A DNA stretch of 64,000 bases, taken from positions 1-64,000 of the forward strand of contig NYMS01000004.1 in the NCBI GenBank assembly GCA_002529455.1, given 5' to 3'. The notes under the pieces were generated by a model, which did no database searches, was not told where the DNA came from, and saw only the letters and a list, made by a program, of their open reading frames with translations. The position numbers and the translations under genes are program-made. Shown piece after piece: positions 36,135 to 43,875 of this stretch; within the stretch, counting starts at the first letter, position 1; the number at the start of each line of letters is the position of its first letter. This stretch comes from Glycomyces fuscus (GTDB taxonomy: Bacteria; Actinomycetota; Actinomycetes; Streptosporangiales; Streptosporangiaceae).

Positions 36135-36300
36135 GCTTGCCTGGTCCAATGCGGAGTGAGTGGTCTGCGGGGAACGGGTGGCCCGAGCGAGAGGCGTACC
36201 GGGTTCTGCGGAAGGGGTCCGCGCCGCCCACGGGGAGCGAACCGTGTGTCGGCGGGCCCGGGCGTGTCGCGCCGGGCTCCGGCGCGGGCGCGCGCGGCCG

Positions 36301-37230
36301 CTAGAAGTAGCCCTCGCGCTTGCGGTCCTCCATGGCGGCCTCGCTGGCGCGGTCGTCGGCCCGCGTCTGTCCGCGCTCGGTCACCCGGGTCGCGGCGATC
36401 TCGGCGATGATGTCGTCGATCTCCACCGCCGTGGACTTGACCGCCCCCGTGCAGGTGAGGTCGCCGACGGTGCGGTAGCGCACGCTCTCGGTGAACGGGA
36501 CCTCGGTCTCGTCGCGGTTGATGATGGGCGAGTTCGCCAGCAGGATGCCGTCGCGCTCGAAGACCTCGCGCTCGTGGGCGAAGTAGATGGAGGGCAGCTC
36601 CAGCCGCTCCCGCTTGATGTAGGCCCACACGTCCAGCTCGGTCCAGTTGGAGATCGGGAAGACCCGGATGTGCTCGCCCCGCTCGATGCGGGTGTTGAAC
36701 ACGCTCCACAGCTCGGGGCGCTGGTTCTTGGGGTCCCACTGGCCGAACTCGTCGCGGAAGGAGAAGACCCGTTCCTTGGCCCGGGCCTTCTCCTCGTCGC
36801 GTCGCGCCCCGCCGAAGGCGGCGTCGAAACCGTTCTCCTCGATGGCCTCCAGCAGCGCCGCGGTCTGGAGGCGGTTGCGGCTGGCCCAGCGGCCGGTGGG
36901 CTCGGTGACCTTGCCCGCGTCGATCTGCTCCTGCACCGAGGCCACGACCAGGCGGACGCCGGCCTCGGCGACCCGGCGGTCGCGGAACTCGATGACCTCG
37001 TCGAAGTTGTGGCCGGTGTCCACGTGCATGACGGGGAACGGGATGGCCCCGGGCCAGAACGCCTTCTCGGCCAGGCGCAGCATGACGATGGAGTCCTTGC
37101 CGCCGGAGAAGAGCAGCACCGGCCGCTCGAACTCCGCGGCCACCTCGCGCATGATGAAGATGGCTTCGGCCTCCAGGACGTCCAGCTGGGAGAGCTGGTA
37201 GCGTCCGGCCTGCTGACTCGCCTGACCCAT
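36301..37230 (-). CDS. cysD: Sulfate adenylyltransferase subunit 2
   Basis: 309 residues, the usual CysD length. PAPS-reductase/PP-loop ATPase fold with S-G-G-K-D-S-I-V at about 43-50, H-V-D-T-G-H-N-F, G-A-R-R-D-E-E-K and R-V-F-S-F-R-D. It adenylates sulfate, with CysN as partner. The start ATG 37230 follows AAGGCGG. It lies 50 bases after cysQ, so the order is wbaP-cysQ-cysD-cysN. No cysC, cysH or sulfate transporter is in the window, which argues that this pair serves sulfation rather than assimilation. Confidence 0.93.
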   Translation of the reverse strand: MGQASQQAGRYQLSQLDVLEAEAIFIMREVAAEFERPVLLFSGGKDSIVMLRLAEKAFWPGAIPFPVMHVDTGHNFDEVIEFRDRRVAEAGVRLVVASVQEQIDAGKVTEPTGRWASRNRLQTAALLEAIEENGFDAAFGGARRDEEKARAKERVFSFRDEFGQWDPKNQRPELWSVFNTRIERGEHIRVFPISNWTELDVWAYIKRERLELPSIYFAHEREVFERDGILLANSPIINRDETEVPFTESVRYRTVGDLTCTGAVKSTAVEIDDIIAEIAATRVTERGQTRADDRASEAAMEDRKREGYF

Positions 37231-37280
37231 GAATCCGCCTTAGAAATACCGACAGGGCCGACGGCGGAGGGGTCGTCCTA

Positions 37281-38072
37281 TCAGCCCCCCGCGTGCGGAC
37301 CCGCGCTGTCCAGGTCCGCGCCGTCGCGGATGCTTGCCAACAACATACCCGACAATTCCGATCGGCATACAAGGACATCCGGCAGCAGCGGGTCCTCCGT
37401 GTTGTAGAGCAGCGGGGACCCGTCGATCCGGGAGGTGTGCAGACCCGAGGCCCGGGCCACCGCCACCGGGGCGGCGCTGTCCCACTCGTACTGGCCGCCC
37501 GCGTGCACGTAGATGTCGGCGATGCCGAGCAGGACCGCGCAGATCTTGGCGCCCGCCGAACCCATCGGGACCACCTCCGCGCCCAGCTGGGTGGCCATCC
37601 GCTGGACGAACGCCGGCGGCCGGGTCCGGCTGGCGGTGATGCGCAGACGCTGGTCCGAGGGGCGCTCCTCGGGCAGCCACGGCGGGTCGACCGTGGACAG
37701 GGTGCTGCCCTGGGCGGGCAGCGCCACGGCCCCCGCGACCAGGTCGCCGTTCTCCCACAGCGCCACGTGTACCGCCCAGTCGGTGCGGCCGGCCTCGGCG
37801 AACTCGCGCGTGCCGTCCAGGGGGTCGATGATCCACACCCGGCGCGCGTTGAGCCGCGCGGGGTCGTCGGCGCCCTCCTCGGAGAGGACGGCGTCGCTGG
37901 GCCGCAGCCGCCCCAGGGCGGAGAACAGGAACTCGTGGGAGGTGCGGTCCCCCAGGGTGCGCAGGACGTCGGGCTCGTCGAAACCGTGTCGGGCGCGCAG
38001 GCGCAGCAGCAGCTGCCCCGCCTCGCTCGCCAGGTCGCGGGCCACCTCATGATCGTTTCGGATGTTCTTCAC
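37281..38072 (-). CDS. cysQ: 3'(2'),5'-bisphosphate nucleotidase (CysQ)
   Basis: 263 residues, inositol-monophosphatase fold. Metal motifs: S-E-E-G-A-D (about 64-69), D-P-L-D-G-T-R-E-F (about 83-91) and W-D-S-A-A-P-V-A-V-A near 198-207. CysQ hydrolyses PAP, the product inhibitor released by sulfotransferases, and sometimes PAPS. Its GTG start lies 3 bases after the wbaP stop, so the two are coupled. Its presence beside two sulfotransferases is strong context for active sulfation. Confidence 0.9.
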   Translation of the reverse strand: MKNIRNDHEVARDLASEAGQLLLRLRARHGFDEPDVLRTLGDRTSHEFLFSALGRLRPSDAVLSEEGADDPARLNARRVWIIDPLDGTREFAEAGRTDWAVHVALWENGDLVAGAVALPAQGSTLSTVDPPWLPEERPSDQRLRITASRTRPPAFVQRMATQLGAEVVPMGSAGAKICAVLLGIADIYVHAGGQYEWDSAAPVAVARASGLHTSRIDGSPLLYNTEDPLLPDVLVCRSELSGMLLASIRDGADLDSAGPHAGG

Positions 38073-38075
38073 CGG

Positions 38076-39635
38076 CTAGTATGCTCCCGCCCCACGGATC
38101 ACCGCTGACCACGTCTTCCACAGGATCTGGACGTCCAATGTCAGCGACCAGTTTTCCACGTACCGCAGATCGAGACGGACCGATTCCTCCCAGGAGAGGT
38201 CGGAGCGGCCGCTCACCTGCCACAGACCCGTCATACCCGGCTTGACCACCAGCCTGCGACGGACGTCGTCCCCGTACCGGGCGACCTCCTCCGGAAGCGG
38301 CGGCCTCGGGCCGACGAGCGACATCTCCCCCCGGACCACGTTGACGAGCTGGGGAAGCTCGTCGAGCGAGTACCGGCGCAGCCAGGCCCCCACGGGCGTC
38401 ACCCTGGGGTCCCGGCGCATCTTGAACAGCACGCCCTCGTGCTCGTTGCGGGGCTGGAGCATCGCCTTCAACGCCTCGGCCCCGACCACCATCGTACGGA
38501 ACTTGTAGACGGTGAACTCGTCCCCGCCCCTGCCCACGCGCGTCTGGGTGAAGAGGGCGGGGCCGCCCCCCTCCGAGCGGACGAGGACGGACAGCACGAG
38601 GAACAGCGGCGACAGCAGCACCAGGGCCAGGGCGGCGGCGCAGCGGTCGAAGGCGCCCTTGAGGACCCGGCGCGCGCCCACCAGCTCGGGGTGCTCCACG
38701 TGCAGCAGGGGCAGCCCCGCGACGGGGCGGATGGAGGTGCGCGGCCCGGCCACGTCCATGAGCGCGGAGGCGACGATGAGGTCGGTGCCGGTCTCCTCCA
38801 GCCTCCAGGCCAGGCGGCGCAGCTCGGCCCCGTCCATCTCCGGGCAGGCCAGGACCGCGACGGTGTCGGCGCCGACCAGGGCCGCGGCGTCCGCGGCCCC
38901 GGTGAAGGTGCCCAGGACCGGGCAGCCCTCCACCTCGTCGGCGCCCGGGCCGGAGCCGGCCTCCCCCGGGGGCAGGCACACGCCCACCACGCGCATGCCG
39001 TGGTAGACCTCGCCGCGGAACCTGCGGACGAGGTCGCGGACGGCCACGCGGTATCCGACGACCACGACCCCGCTCATGCACTGGCCGGAACGGCGGCGCC
39101 GGTGCAGGGCCTTGCGGCGGGCGTACCTCAGTCCGAGGGTGAGCAGGAGGATGAGGGGCAGGGCGACGAGCGTGTAGCCGCGGGCGAGGTCGAACCGCAC
39201 GGCGTAGGCGCCGACGGCGACGGTCGCGGCGAGGGCGAGCCCGGCCGTGGCGACGCGGCGGTACTCCTCCGTGCCCACGCCGATGAAGCGGCGGGCGTAG
39301 CCGCCGCCCAGGTAGACGAAGAGGATCCACACGGGGGGCAGCAGGAGGGAGACGGCCAGGTAGGGCAGGGTGGTGGCCGTCCCGAGGGCGGCGGGGAAGC
39401 GGACCGCCGTGCCGCTGAGCGTGGCCGTGAGGGCGGCGGCCAGGTCCAGTCCGACCAGGCTCACGACGTAGGGGCGCACCCAGGCGCCGGTGGCCCCGCC
39501 GCCGGATCCGCCCGCGCCGCGCCGCCCGGCGGCGCCCGCCGCCCCGGGGCCCCCGGCGGCCCCGGGGGATCCGGGACCGACCACGATCCGTGTCGGCTGT
39601 TCGCGGACGGTCTCCGTCCGGCTGGTTGTGACCAC
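38076..39635 (-). CDS. Polyprenyl glycosylphosphotransferase, priming enzyme (WbaP/ExoY-like)
   Basis: 519 residues from GTG 39635, six bases after GGGGGAG; a longer frame reaches 39908 but lacks such a site. An N-terminal Gly/Ala-rich cytoplasmic stretch is followed by a membrane region (about 45-190), a Rossmann-like central part (C-x-S-G-V-V-V-V-G) and a C-terminal catalytic domain (about 320-519). That domain has K-G-A-F-D-R, V-G-R-G-G-D-E-F-T-V-Y-K-F-R-T-M and S-L-D-E-L-P-Q-L-x-N-V-x-R-G-E-M-S-L-V-G-P-R-P-type elements. It transfers a sugar-1-phosphate to undecaprenyl phosphate, the first step of polymer assembly. Confidence 0.88.
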   Translation of the reverse strand: MVTTSRTETVREQPTRIVVGPGSPGAAGGPGAAGAAGRRGAGGSGGGATGAWVRPYVVSLVGLDLAAALTATLSGTAVRFPAALGTATTLPYLAVSLLLPPVWILFVYLGGGYARRFIGVGTEEYRRVATAGLALAATVAVGAYAVRFDLARGYTLVALPLILLLTLGLRYARRKALHRRRRSGQCMSGVVVVGYRVAVRDLVRRFRGEVYHGMRVVGVCLPPGEAGSGPGADEVEGCPVLGTFTGAADAAALVGADTVAVLACPEMDGAELRRLAWRLEETGTDLIVASALMDVAGPRTSIRPVAGLPLLHVEHPELVGARRVLKGAFDRCAAALALVLLSPLFLVLSVLVRSEGGGPALFTQTRVGRGGDEFTVYKFRTMVVGAEALKAMLQPRNEHEGVLFKMRRDPRVTPVGAWLRRYSLDELPQLVNVVRGEMSLVGPRPPLPEEVARYGDDVRRRLVVKPGMTGLWQVSGRSDLSWEESVRLDLRYVENWSLTLDVQILWKTWSAVIRGAGAY

Positions 39636-39961
39636 GTACAACTCCCCCAAGACCCACGACTCTGGCAGCTCACTCGGTGTCGCTCCGCGCACCATGGGAG
39701 AGCACTCTGAGGACGTGAGCGGGGCAGGTGCGTCGGGCGCGGAGACCAACGCCCCGAACATTAACCAAAAGTAGTGGAAAAGTCGCGCAGTGTTGCGGCT
39801 TGTTGGGTAAGAAGGCCCGTTCAACACAAGAATGCGTCTGTGCCGAACCCCGTTCCACCACGCAGAGGTGATCCGATGGGGACAGCGGTGGCCATGTGAA
39901 GGAGCCATCCGAAAACCGGGCCGCCGCGCGACGGCCCGCCCTCACGGCACGGGCGCCCGGG
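39636..39961. other. promoter region of the priming-enzyme operon
   Basis: About 325 bases, with a clearly A+T-rich patch at 39755-39845. On the minus strand TAATGT at 39758-39763 is a possible -10, leaving a leader of about 115 bases. No gene is seen; the upstream neighbour on the same strand is the FrnE-like gene. Confidence 0.45.
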
Positions 39962-40948
39962 TCAGGCGTACCCGGGGTCCATGGCACCGGCCAGGCGCAG
40001 GTGCGGCCCGGCCAGCTCCCGCTCCCCCTGGCGCTGGAGCGTGCGCCCCAGGAGCAGCCGCGCGTAGGCGTCGTCCGGCCTCTGGGCCACCAGTTCCTCC
40101 AGCCCGCGGCGGGCTCGGCCCAGCTGCGCGGAGCGGTAGTGGGCGCGGGCGGCGAGCAGGCGCACGCTCCGGTCGGCGGCGTGCTCGTCCAGCACGGGCC
40201 GGAGCAGGGCGAGCGCGCCGAGGGGGTCGCCCCGGTCCAGCAGGGACTCCGCCTGGCGGAGGCGCTCGACCTCCTCGGGGAGCCGGCGCGGGGTGTGCGC
40301 GGCGGCTCCGACCAGGAAGTCGCGGATCGCGTCGGGGTGCTGGGCGCCCTCCAGGGCACGGCCGTTGGCCACCAGGGTCGGGGAGGTGCGCACGCCCACG
40401 GCCCTGCCCCGCAGGAGGAGCTCGCGGACGCGCTCCTCCCCCGCCCCCTCGGCCAGGAGCCGGCCGCCGTCGGGGAACCCGGCCTCGCGGGCGACGCGGT
40501 CCAGGACGCCGGCGGAGCCGATGTCCTCGGCCGCCACGAAGTGGGCGCGCAGGACGCCCTCGATGACGGCGTCCTGGAGGCCGGGGCCGCCGGACTCCAG
40601 GGCGAGGGCCGCGAGGCGGTGGGAGTCGTGGCTGCTGACCCTCCACGCCGCGCCCCACCGGGAGCCGAGCCCCTCGGCGGCGGCGATCCCGGCGACGCGG
40701 ACGCGGTTCTGGGCCGGGGTGAGTCCGGGCGCGCAGGCCCGGAGGGCGGTGTCCACGGAGGGGTCGCGCAGCAGGGGGTCCAGGGGTTGGGCCACGGCCG
40801 GGGCGGCGGGGTCGATCCGGTAGGGGCGCCAGACCACCTCGGCGTCCCCGCCGGGCCCGTCGCCGAGCCCGGCCAGGGCCCGCTCCAGGCGCCGCTTGCC
40901 GATGTGGGCCCAGGGGCAGACCGTGTCCGCCCAGATCTCGATCCTCAT
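39962..40948 (-). CDS. DsbA/FrnE-like protein with a C-terminal TPR-like region
   Basis: 328 residues. The first 205 match FrnE/DsbA thioredoxin-fold oxidoreductases: I-E-I-W-A-D-T-V-C-P-W-A-H-I-G-K at 3-18, and a cis-Pro region V-R-T-S-P-T-L-V-A-N-G near 180. The second active-site cysteine is replaced (CPWA instead of CPWC), so dithiol exchange is unlikely. The last 110 residues form alpha-helical repeats rich in L-L/A-R-A like TPRs. ATG 40948 follows a TATGTT-N6 leaderless promoter. It is divergent from a TetR gene with shared operators. Confidence 0.75.
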   Translation of the reverse strand: MRIEIWADTVCPWAHIGKRRLERALAGLGDGPGGDAEVVWRPYRIDPAAPAVAQPLDPLLRDPSVDTALRACAPGLTPAQNRVRVAGIAAAEGLGSRWGAAWRVSSHDSHRLAALALESGGPGLQDAVIEGVLRAHFVAAEDIGSAGVLDRVAREAGFPDGGRLLAEGAGEERVRELLLRGRAVGVRTSPTLVANGRALEGAQHPDAIRDFLVGAAAHTPRRLPEEVERLRQAESLLDRGDPLGALALLRPVLDEHAADRSVRLLAARAHYRSAQLGRARRGLEELVAQRPDDAYARLLLGRTLQRQGERELAGPHLRLAGAMDPGYA

Positions 40949-40983
40949 GGGGACAACATAAGCGACATCTGTCCTTTAAACAA
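40949..40983 (-). promoter_or_regulatory. leaderless promoter with embedded operator (FrnE-like gene)
   Basis: Minus strand reads TTGTTT (-35), a 17-base spacer, TATGTT (-10), six bases, then ATG 40948. The spacer holds the dyad GACATCTGTC (40964-40973), which matches the operator in the divergent promoter. Confidence 0.6.
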
Positions 40984-40986
40984 CAT

Positions 40987-41021
40987 GTGACTATCAAGGA
41001 CAGGTGTCGTACACTGCTTCC
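40987..41021 (+). promoter_or_regulatory. leaderless promoter with embedded operator (TetR gene)
   Basis: GTGACT (-35), a 17-base spacer, TACACT (41010-41015), six bases, then GTG 41022. The spacer holds the dyad GACAGGTGTC (40999-41008). The two dyads with flanks form a 13-base inverted repeat (12 of 13 matching) across the intergenic region. Confidence 0.6.
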
Positions 41022-41639
41022 GTGAACCCCGACGACCCCCGTGTCCAGCGCACCCGCGACCGCCTGCGCACCGCCCTGCTGTCCCTGACCGCGGAGAGCG
41101 AGTCCGGCTCCGTCACGGTCTCCACCGTGGCCAGGCGGGCCGGGGTCAACCGCGCGACCGTCTACCAGCACTACGCCGACCTGGACGCGCTGATCACCGA
41201 CGCCATGGAGAGCGCGGTCGCGCACGTGGCGCGGTGCGCGGCGCTGTGCCCGCTGGACGCGCCCCGCGACCGGGCGCCGGAACCGCTGGTGGACCTGTTC
41301 GGACACGTGGCGGACAGCGCCGTGCTCTACCGGAGGATGCTGTCGGACCACGGCAGCGCCCGCTTCACGAACCGGCTGCGGGGGCGGCTCGCCGAGGAGT
41401 TGGCCGCACGCTTCGAGGAGGGCGCGCGGCCGCCCGGGTTCGACGGCGTCCCGGTGCGCACGCACGCCGCCTACCTCGCGGGGGCGCTGGTGGGTGTGAT
41501 CGCCGACTGGGTCGGCGTCAGGGCGGGAGGGGCGGCGGAGCCCGGGGAGACGGCGGCGCCCGATGGTGCTCCGGCGCCCAGGGGGGCCACCGCGCCGCAG
41601 GACGCGGCGCTGGCCTTCTGGCGCCTGGTACGCGGCTGA
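41022..41639 (+). CDS. TetR family transcriptional regulator
   Basis: 205 residues from GTG 41022. The N-terminal HTH (about 24-50) reads V-S-T-V-A-R-R-A-G-V-N-R-A-T-V-Y-Q-H-Y-A-D-L-D-A-L, typical TetR. The C-terminal ligand domain ends in an Ala/Gly/Pro-rich stretch. A GTG at 41004 is in frame but lies inside the operator and upstream of the -10 element, so 41022 is preferred. It probably represses itself and the divergent FrnE-like gene through the paired operators. Confidence 0.85.
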   Translation: MNPDDPRVQRTRDRLRTALLSLTAESESGSVTVSTVARRAGVNRATVYQHYADLDALITDAMESAVAHVARCAALCPLDAPRDRAPEPLVDLFGHVADSAVLYRRMLSDHGSARFTNRLRGRLAEELAARFEEGARPPGFDGVPVRTHAAYLAGALVGVIADWVGVRAGGAAEPGETAAPDGAPAPRGATAPQDAALAFWRLVRG

Positions 41640-41672
41640 GGCCGCGCACGGGCCGCCCTCCCCCCGGTGCTG

Positions 41673-42968
41673 CTACCCCTCCCGCCTGGGGCGGAAGAGC
41701 CGGGCCGGTACGGCTTCCGCCATGGCGGCCATACCGGCGTCGTTGGGGTGCAGGCCGTCACCGCTGTCGTAGGCGGGCCGCAGGCTCAGCGGGTCGGCCG
41801 GGTCGCGCGTCACCGCGTCGAAGTCGATGACGGCGTCGTACTCCCCGCTCGTGCGGATCCACGCGTTGACCGCCTGGCGCTTGGCCTCGTTCTCCTCGGT
41901 GTGGAAGCCGAGCGTGTCGCCCCCGAACGGCAGGAGGGTGCCCCCGTGGACCCGCAGCCCGGCGGCGCGGGAGCGGGCGATGATCTGACGGTGGGCGCCG
42001 ATGACCTCCTCGGCCGTGACGGTCTCCGAGACCGGGGCCACGGTCCCGGGGTGGCCCAGGTCGTTGACCCCGAGCAGGACGATGACGTGGCCCACGCCCG
42101 GGTGCGCCAGCACGTCCCGGTCGAAGCGGCGCAGGGCGCTCTGCCCGAAGAAGGCCGCGAAGTCCTCGGCGTCGCCGCCCCGGGGCGGGTTGGGGTCGTG
42201 CAGGAGCCGGTTGCCCGCGATCCCCGAGTTCAGCACGCCGGTGTGCGGTAGGCGCCGGGCGAGCAGGTCCGGCCACCGGTGGTTGGCGTTCACCTCGGTC
42301 TCGGAGCCGTCGGTGATGGAGTCGCCCAGGGCCACGACCGCGTCGGCGGGCCGGGCGCGGGACCGCACGCTGACCCCCGAGAGGAAGTGCCACTGGGTGA
42401 GCGTCCGGGTCGCCTCGACGGCCTCGTCGCCGGTGACGTTGCCCGCGGCCACCTCGTTCTCCTGGAAGGAGAAGGCGTGCAGGGTGGTCACCGGGGTCTC
42501 CTCCGGCAGGTGGATGCTCACGACCAGGTCGGCACGGGCGGGCAGTTCCAGCGGTACCGGGTCGCTGACCAGGGGAGCACCCGCTGGGACGGTCACCGAC
42601 GCACGGCCGCCGAAGGTGACCGTGCGGTCGGTGGCCGGGTCGGTGCCGGTTCCCGAGGCGTCCGCGCGCAGGGCCACGTGCACCTCGCCCACGCGCAGCG
42701 CCCTCTCCCCGAACTCGTTGGTGAGGCGCAGGCGCAGCCGGTCGCCGCCGACGCTGGTGCGGACGACCTGCCGGACGGTCTCGTCGTGGAGGACGGGGGT
42801 CGCCGTGGCCGGTGCGGCGGTCGGCACGGCCGCCCAGGTGCCGACCCAGGTCCCGTCGTCGGCCTCCGCCGGCGCGGTCGCGGCGCCGGCGGCGCTCCGG
42901 CCGCCCAGGAGGGGCATCGTGCTCGCCCTGGCGACGGCCGGGCGCCGCCGGTCGGGGGTGGGGGACAT
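41673..42968 (-). CDS. SGNH/GDSL hydrolase (acetyl-esterase-like)
   Basis: 431 residues. The GDS block A-L-G-D-S-I-T-D-G is near 214-222, block III G-V-N-D near 302, and the C-terminal D-x-x-H pair sits in D-G-L-H-P-N. The N-terminal 200 residues form a beta-sandwich-like part (W-V-G-T-W-A-A and F-G-G-R-x-S-V-T), as in secreted SGNH esterases of actinomycetes. There is no clear signal peptide from the ATG at 42968, although an Ala-rich stretch lies near 15-35. It is downstream of the CE4 deacetylase on the same strand (51-base gap), so it is probably in one xylan-linked operon. Confidence 0.8.
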   Translation of the reverse strand: MSPTPDRRRPAVARASTMPLLGGRSAAGAATAPAEADDGTWVGTWAAVPTAAPATATPVLHDETVRQVVRTSVGGDRLRLRLTNEFGERALRVGEVHVALRADASGTGTDPATDRTVTFGGRASVTVPAGAPLVSDPVPLELPARADLVVSIHLPEETPVTTLHAFSFQENEVAAGNVTGDEAVEATRTLTQWHFLSGVSVRSRARPADAVVALGDSITDGSETEVNANHRWPDLLARRLPHTGVLNSGIAGNRLLHDPNPPRGGDAEDFAAFFGQSALRRFDRDVLAHPGVGHVIVLLGVNDLGHPGTVAPVSETVTAEEVIGAHRQIIARSRAAGLRVHGGTLLPFGGDTLGFHTEENEAKRQAVNAWIRTSGEYDAVIDFDAVTRDPADPLSLRPAYDSGDGLHPNDAGMAAMAEAVPARLFRPRREG

Positions 42969-43019
42969 GGTCTCTCCTCGGACGTGGGGGTTCAGGGGCG
43001 CCCGCGGGGGCGGGGCCTG

Positions 43020-43742
43020 TCAGCGCCGGGCGGGGCGGGTGAAGCGCCAGCCCCCGGACTCCAGCGCCGGGATGATCCGGGCCACCGCGTCGACGGTCTG
43101 GCCGCGGTCGCCCCCTCCGTCGTGCAGGAGCACCACCGATCCGGGGGTGAGGCCCTCCTCCAGTCGCCGGACGAGTTCGTCGGTACCGGGCGGGACCCAG
43201 TCCTCGACGGCCAGGCTCCAGCCCAGCGGCTGCATGCCCAGCCCGGCCGCCACCTCGGGGCTGCGCCCCCAGGCCCCGTAGGGCGCCCGGAAGTAGGGGA
43301 CGCGGGCGTGGGGCACCGCCTCGCGGATGGCCGCGCCGGTCTCCAGCAGGTCCGCGCGGATCCGCTCCGGCGACCAGGTGCTCATGTCGTCGTGGCGCAT
43401 GGAGTGGTTGCACAGCGTGTGCCCCTCCCGCACGATCCGCCGGACGAGGTCGGGGTACCGGCGCACGTGCTCGCCCCAGAGGCAGAACACGGCCCGGACG
43501 CGGTGCCGGCGCAGCACGTCGAGCAGCCGGGGGGTGTCCTGCGGGTTCGGCCCGTCGTCGAAGGTGAGGGCCACGGCGCGGCCGCCGCGCTGCGTGGAGT
43601 CGACGATGTCGGGGGTGGCGTGCCCGCCGGAGGGGCCCGGGCCGGGACGGGCGTCCGCCGCGGACGCGGCGCACAGGGCGAAGCCGAGGGTGAGCAGGGC
43701 GGCGAGGAGGCGGGCCCGCGCCCGTCGGGGGAGGGTCGTCAC
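43020..43742 (-). CDS. Secreted polysaccharide deacetylase (CE4)
   Basis: 240 residues. A signal peptide of about 30 residues is followed by a NodB domain: catalytic T-F-D-D-G-P-N at about 58-64, metal motif H-S-M-R-H-D near 113-118, R-A-P-Y-G near 153 and a late L-L-H-D-G-G. CE4 enzymes remove acetyl from xylan, chitin or peptidoglycan. The position next to an SGNH esterase, a LacI regulator and a GH10 xylanase points to acetylxylan. The GTG start has AAGGAG upstream. The promoter carries the CGGAANNTTCCG operator shared with the xylanase. Confidence 0.85.
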   Translation of the reverse strand: MTTLPRRARARLLAALLTLGFALCAASAADARPGPGPSGGHATPDIVDSTQRGGRAVALTFDDGPNPQDTPRLLDVLRRHRVRAVFCLWGEHVRRYPDLVRRIVREGHTLCNHSMRHDDMSTWSPERIRADLLETGAAIREAVPHARVPYFRAPYGAWGRSPEVAAGLGMQPLGWSLAVEDWVPPGTDELVRRLEEGLTPGSVVLLHDGGGDRGQTVDAVARIIPALESGGWRFTRPARR

Positions 43743-43775
43743 ACTGGTCTCCTTGGCGCGGGGCCTGGGGGATTT

Positions 43776-43826
43776 CCGGAACTTTCCGGTGAAGGCAGCC
43801 TAAGGAGCGCCGTCCTGCGGTGTCAA
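43776..43826 (-). promoter_or_regulatory. promoter and operator of the deacetylase-esterase operon
   Basis: Minus strand reads TTGACA (43821-43826), an 18-base spacer, TAGGCT (43797-43802), then the dyad CCGGAACTTTCCGG (43776-43789) just after the expected transcript start. The same layout precedes the xylanase. Confidence 0.65.
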
Positions 43827-43875
43827 CGCTCCGTCCCGCCGCGTTCGCCCGCCGCACACGCGCCCCGGGCCCCGC

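Noticed and set aside
39636..39908. N-terminal extension of the priming glycosylphosphotransferase
   Set aside because: The longer frame covers the AT-rich promoter patch; GTG 39635 has GGGGGAG at good spacing.
41004..41021. GTG 41004 as TetR start
   Set aside because: It lies inside the operator, upstream of the -10 element that precedes GTG 41022 by six bases.
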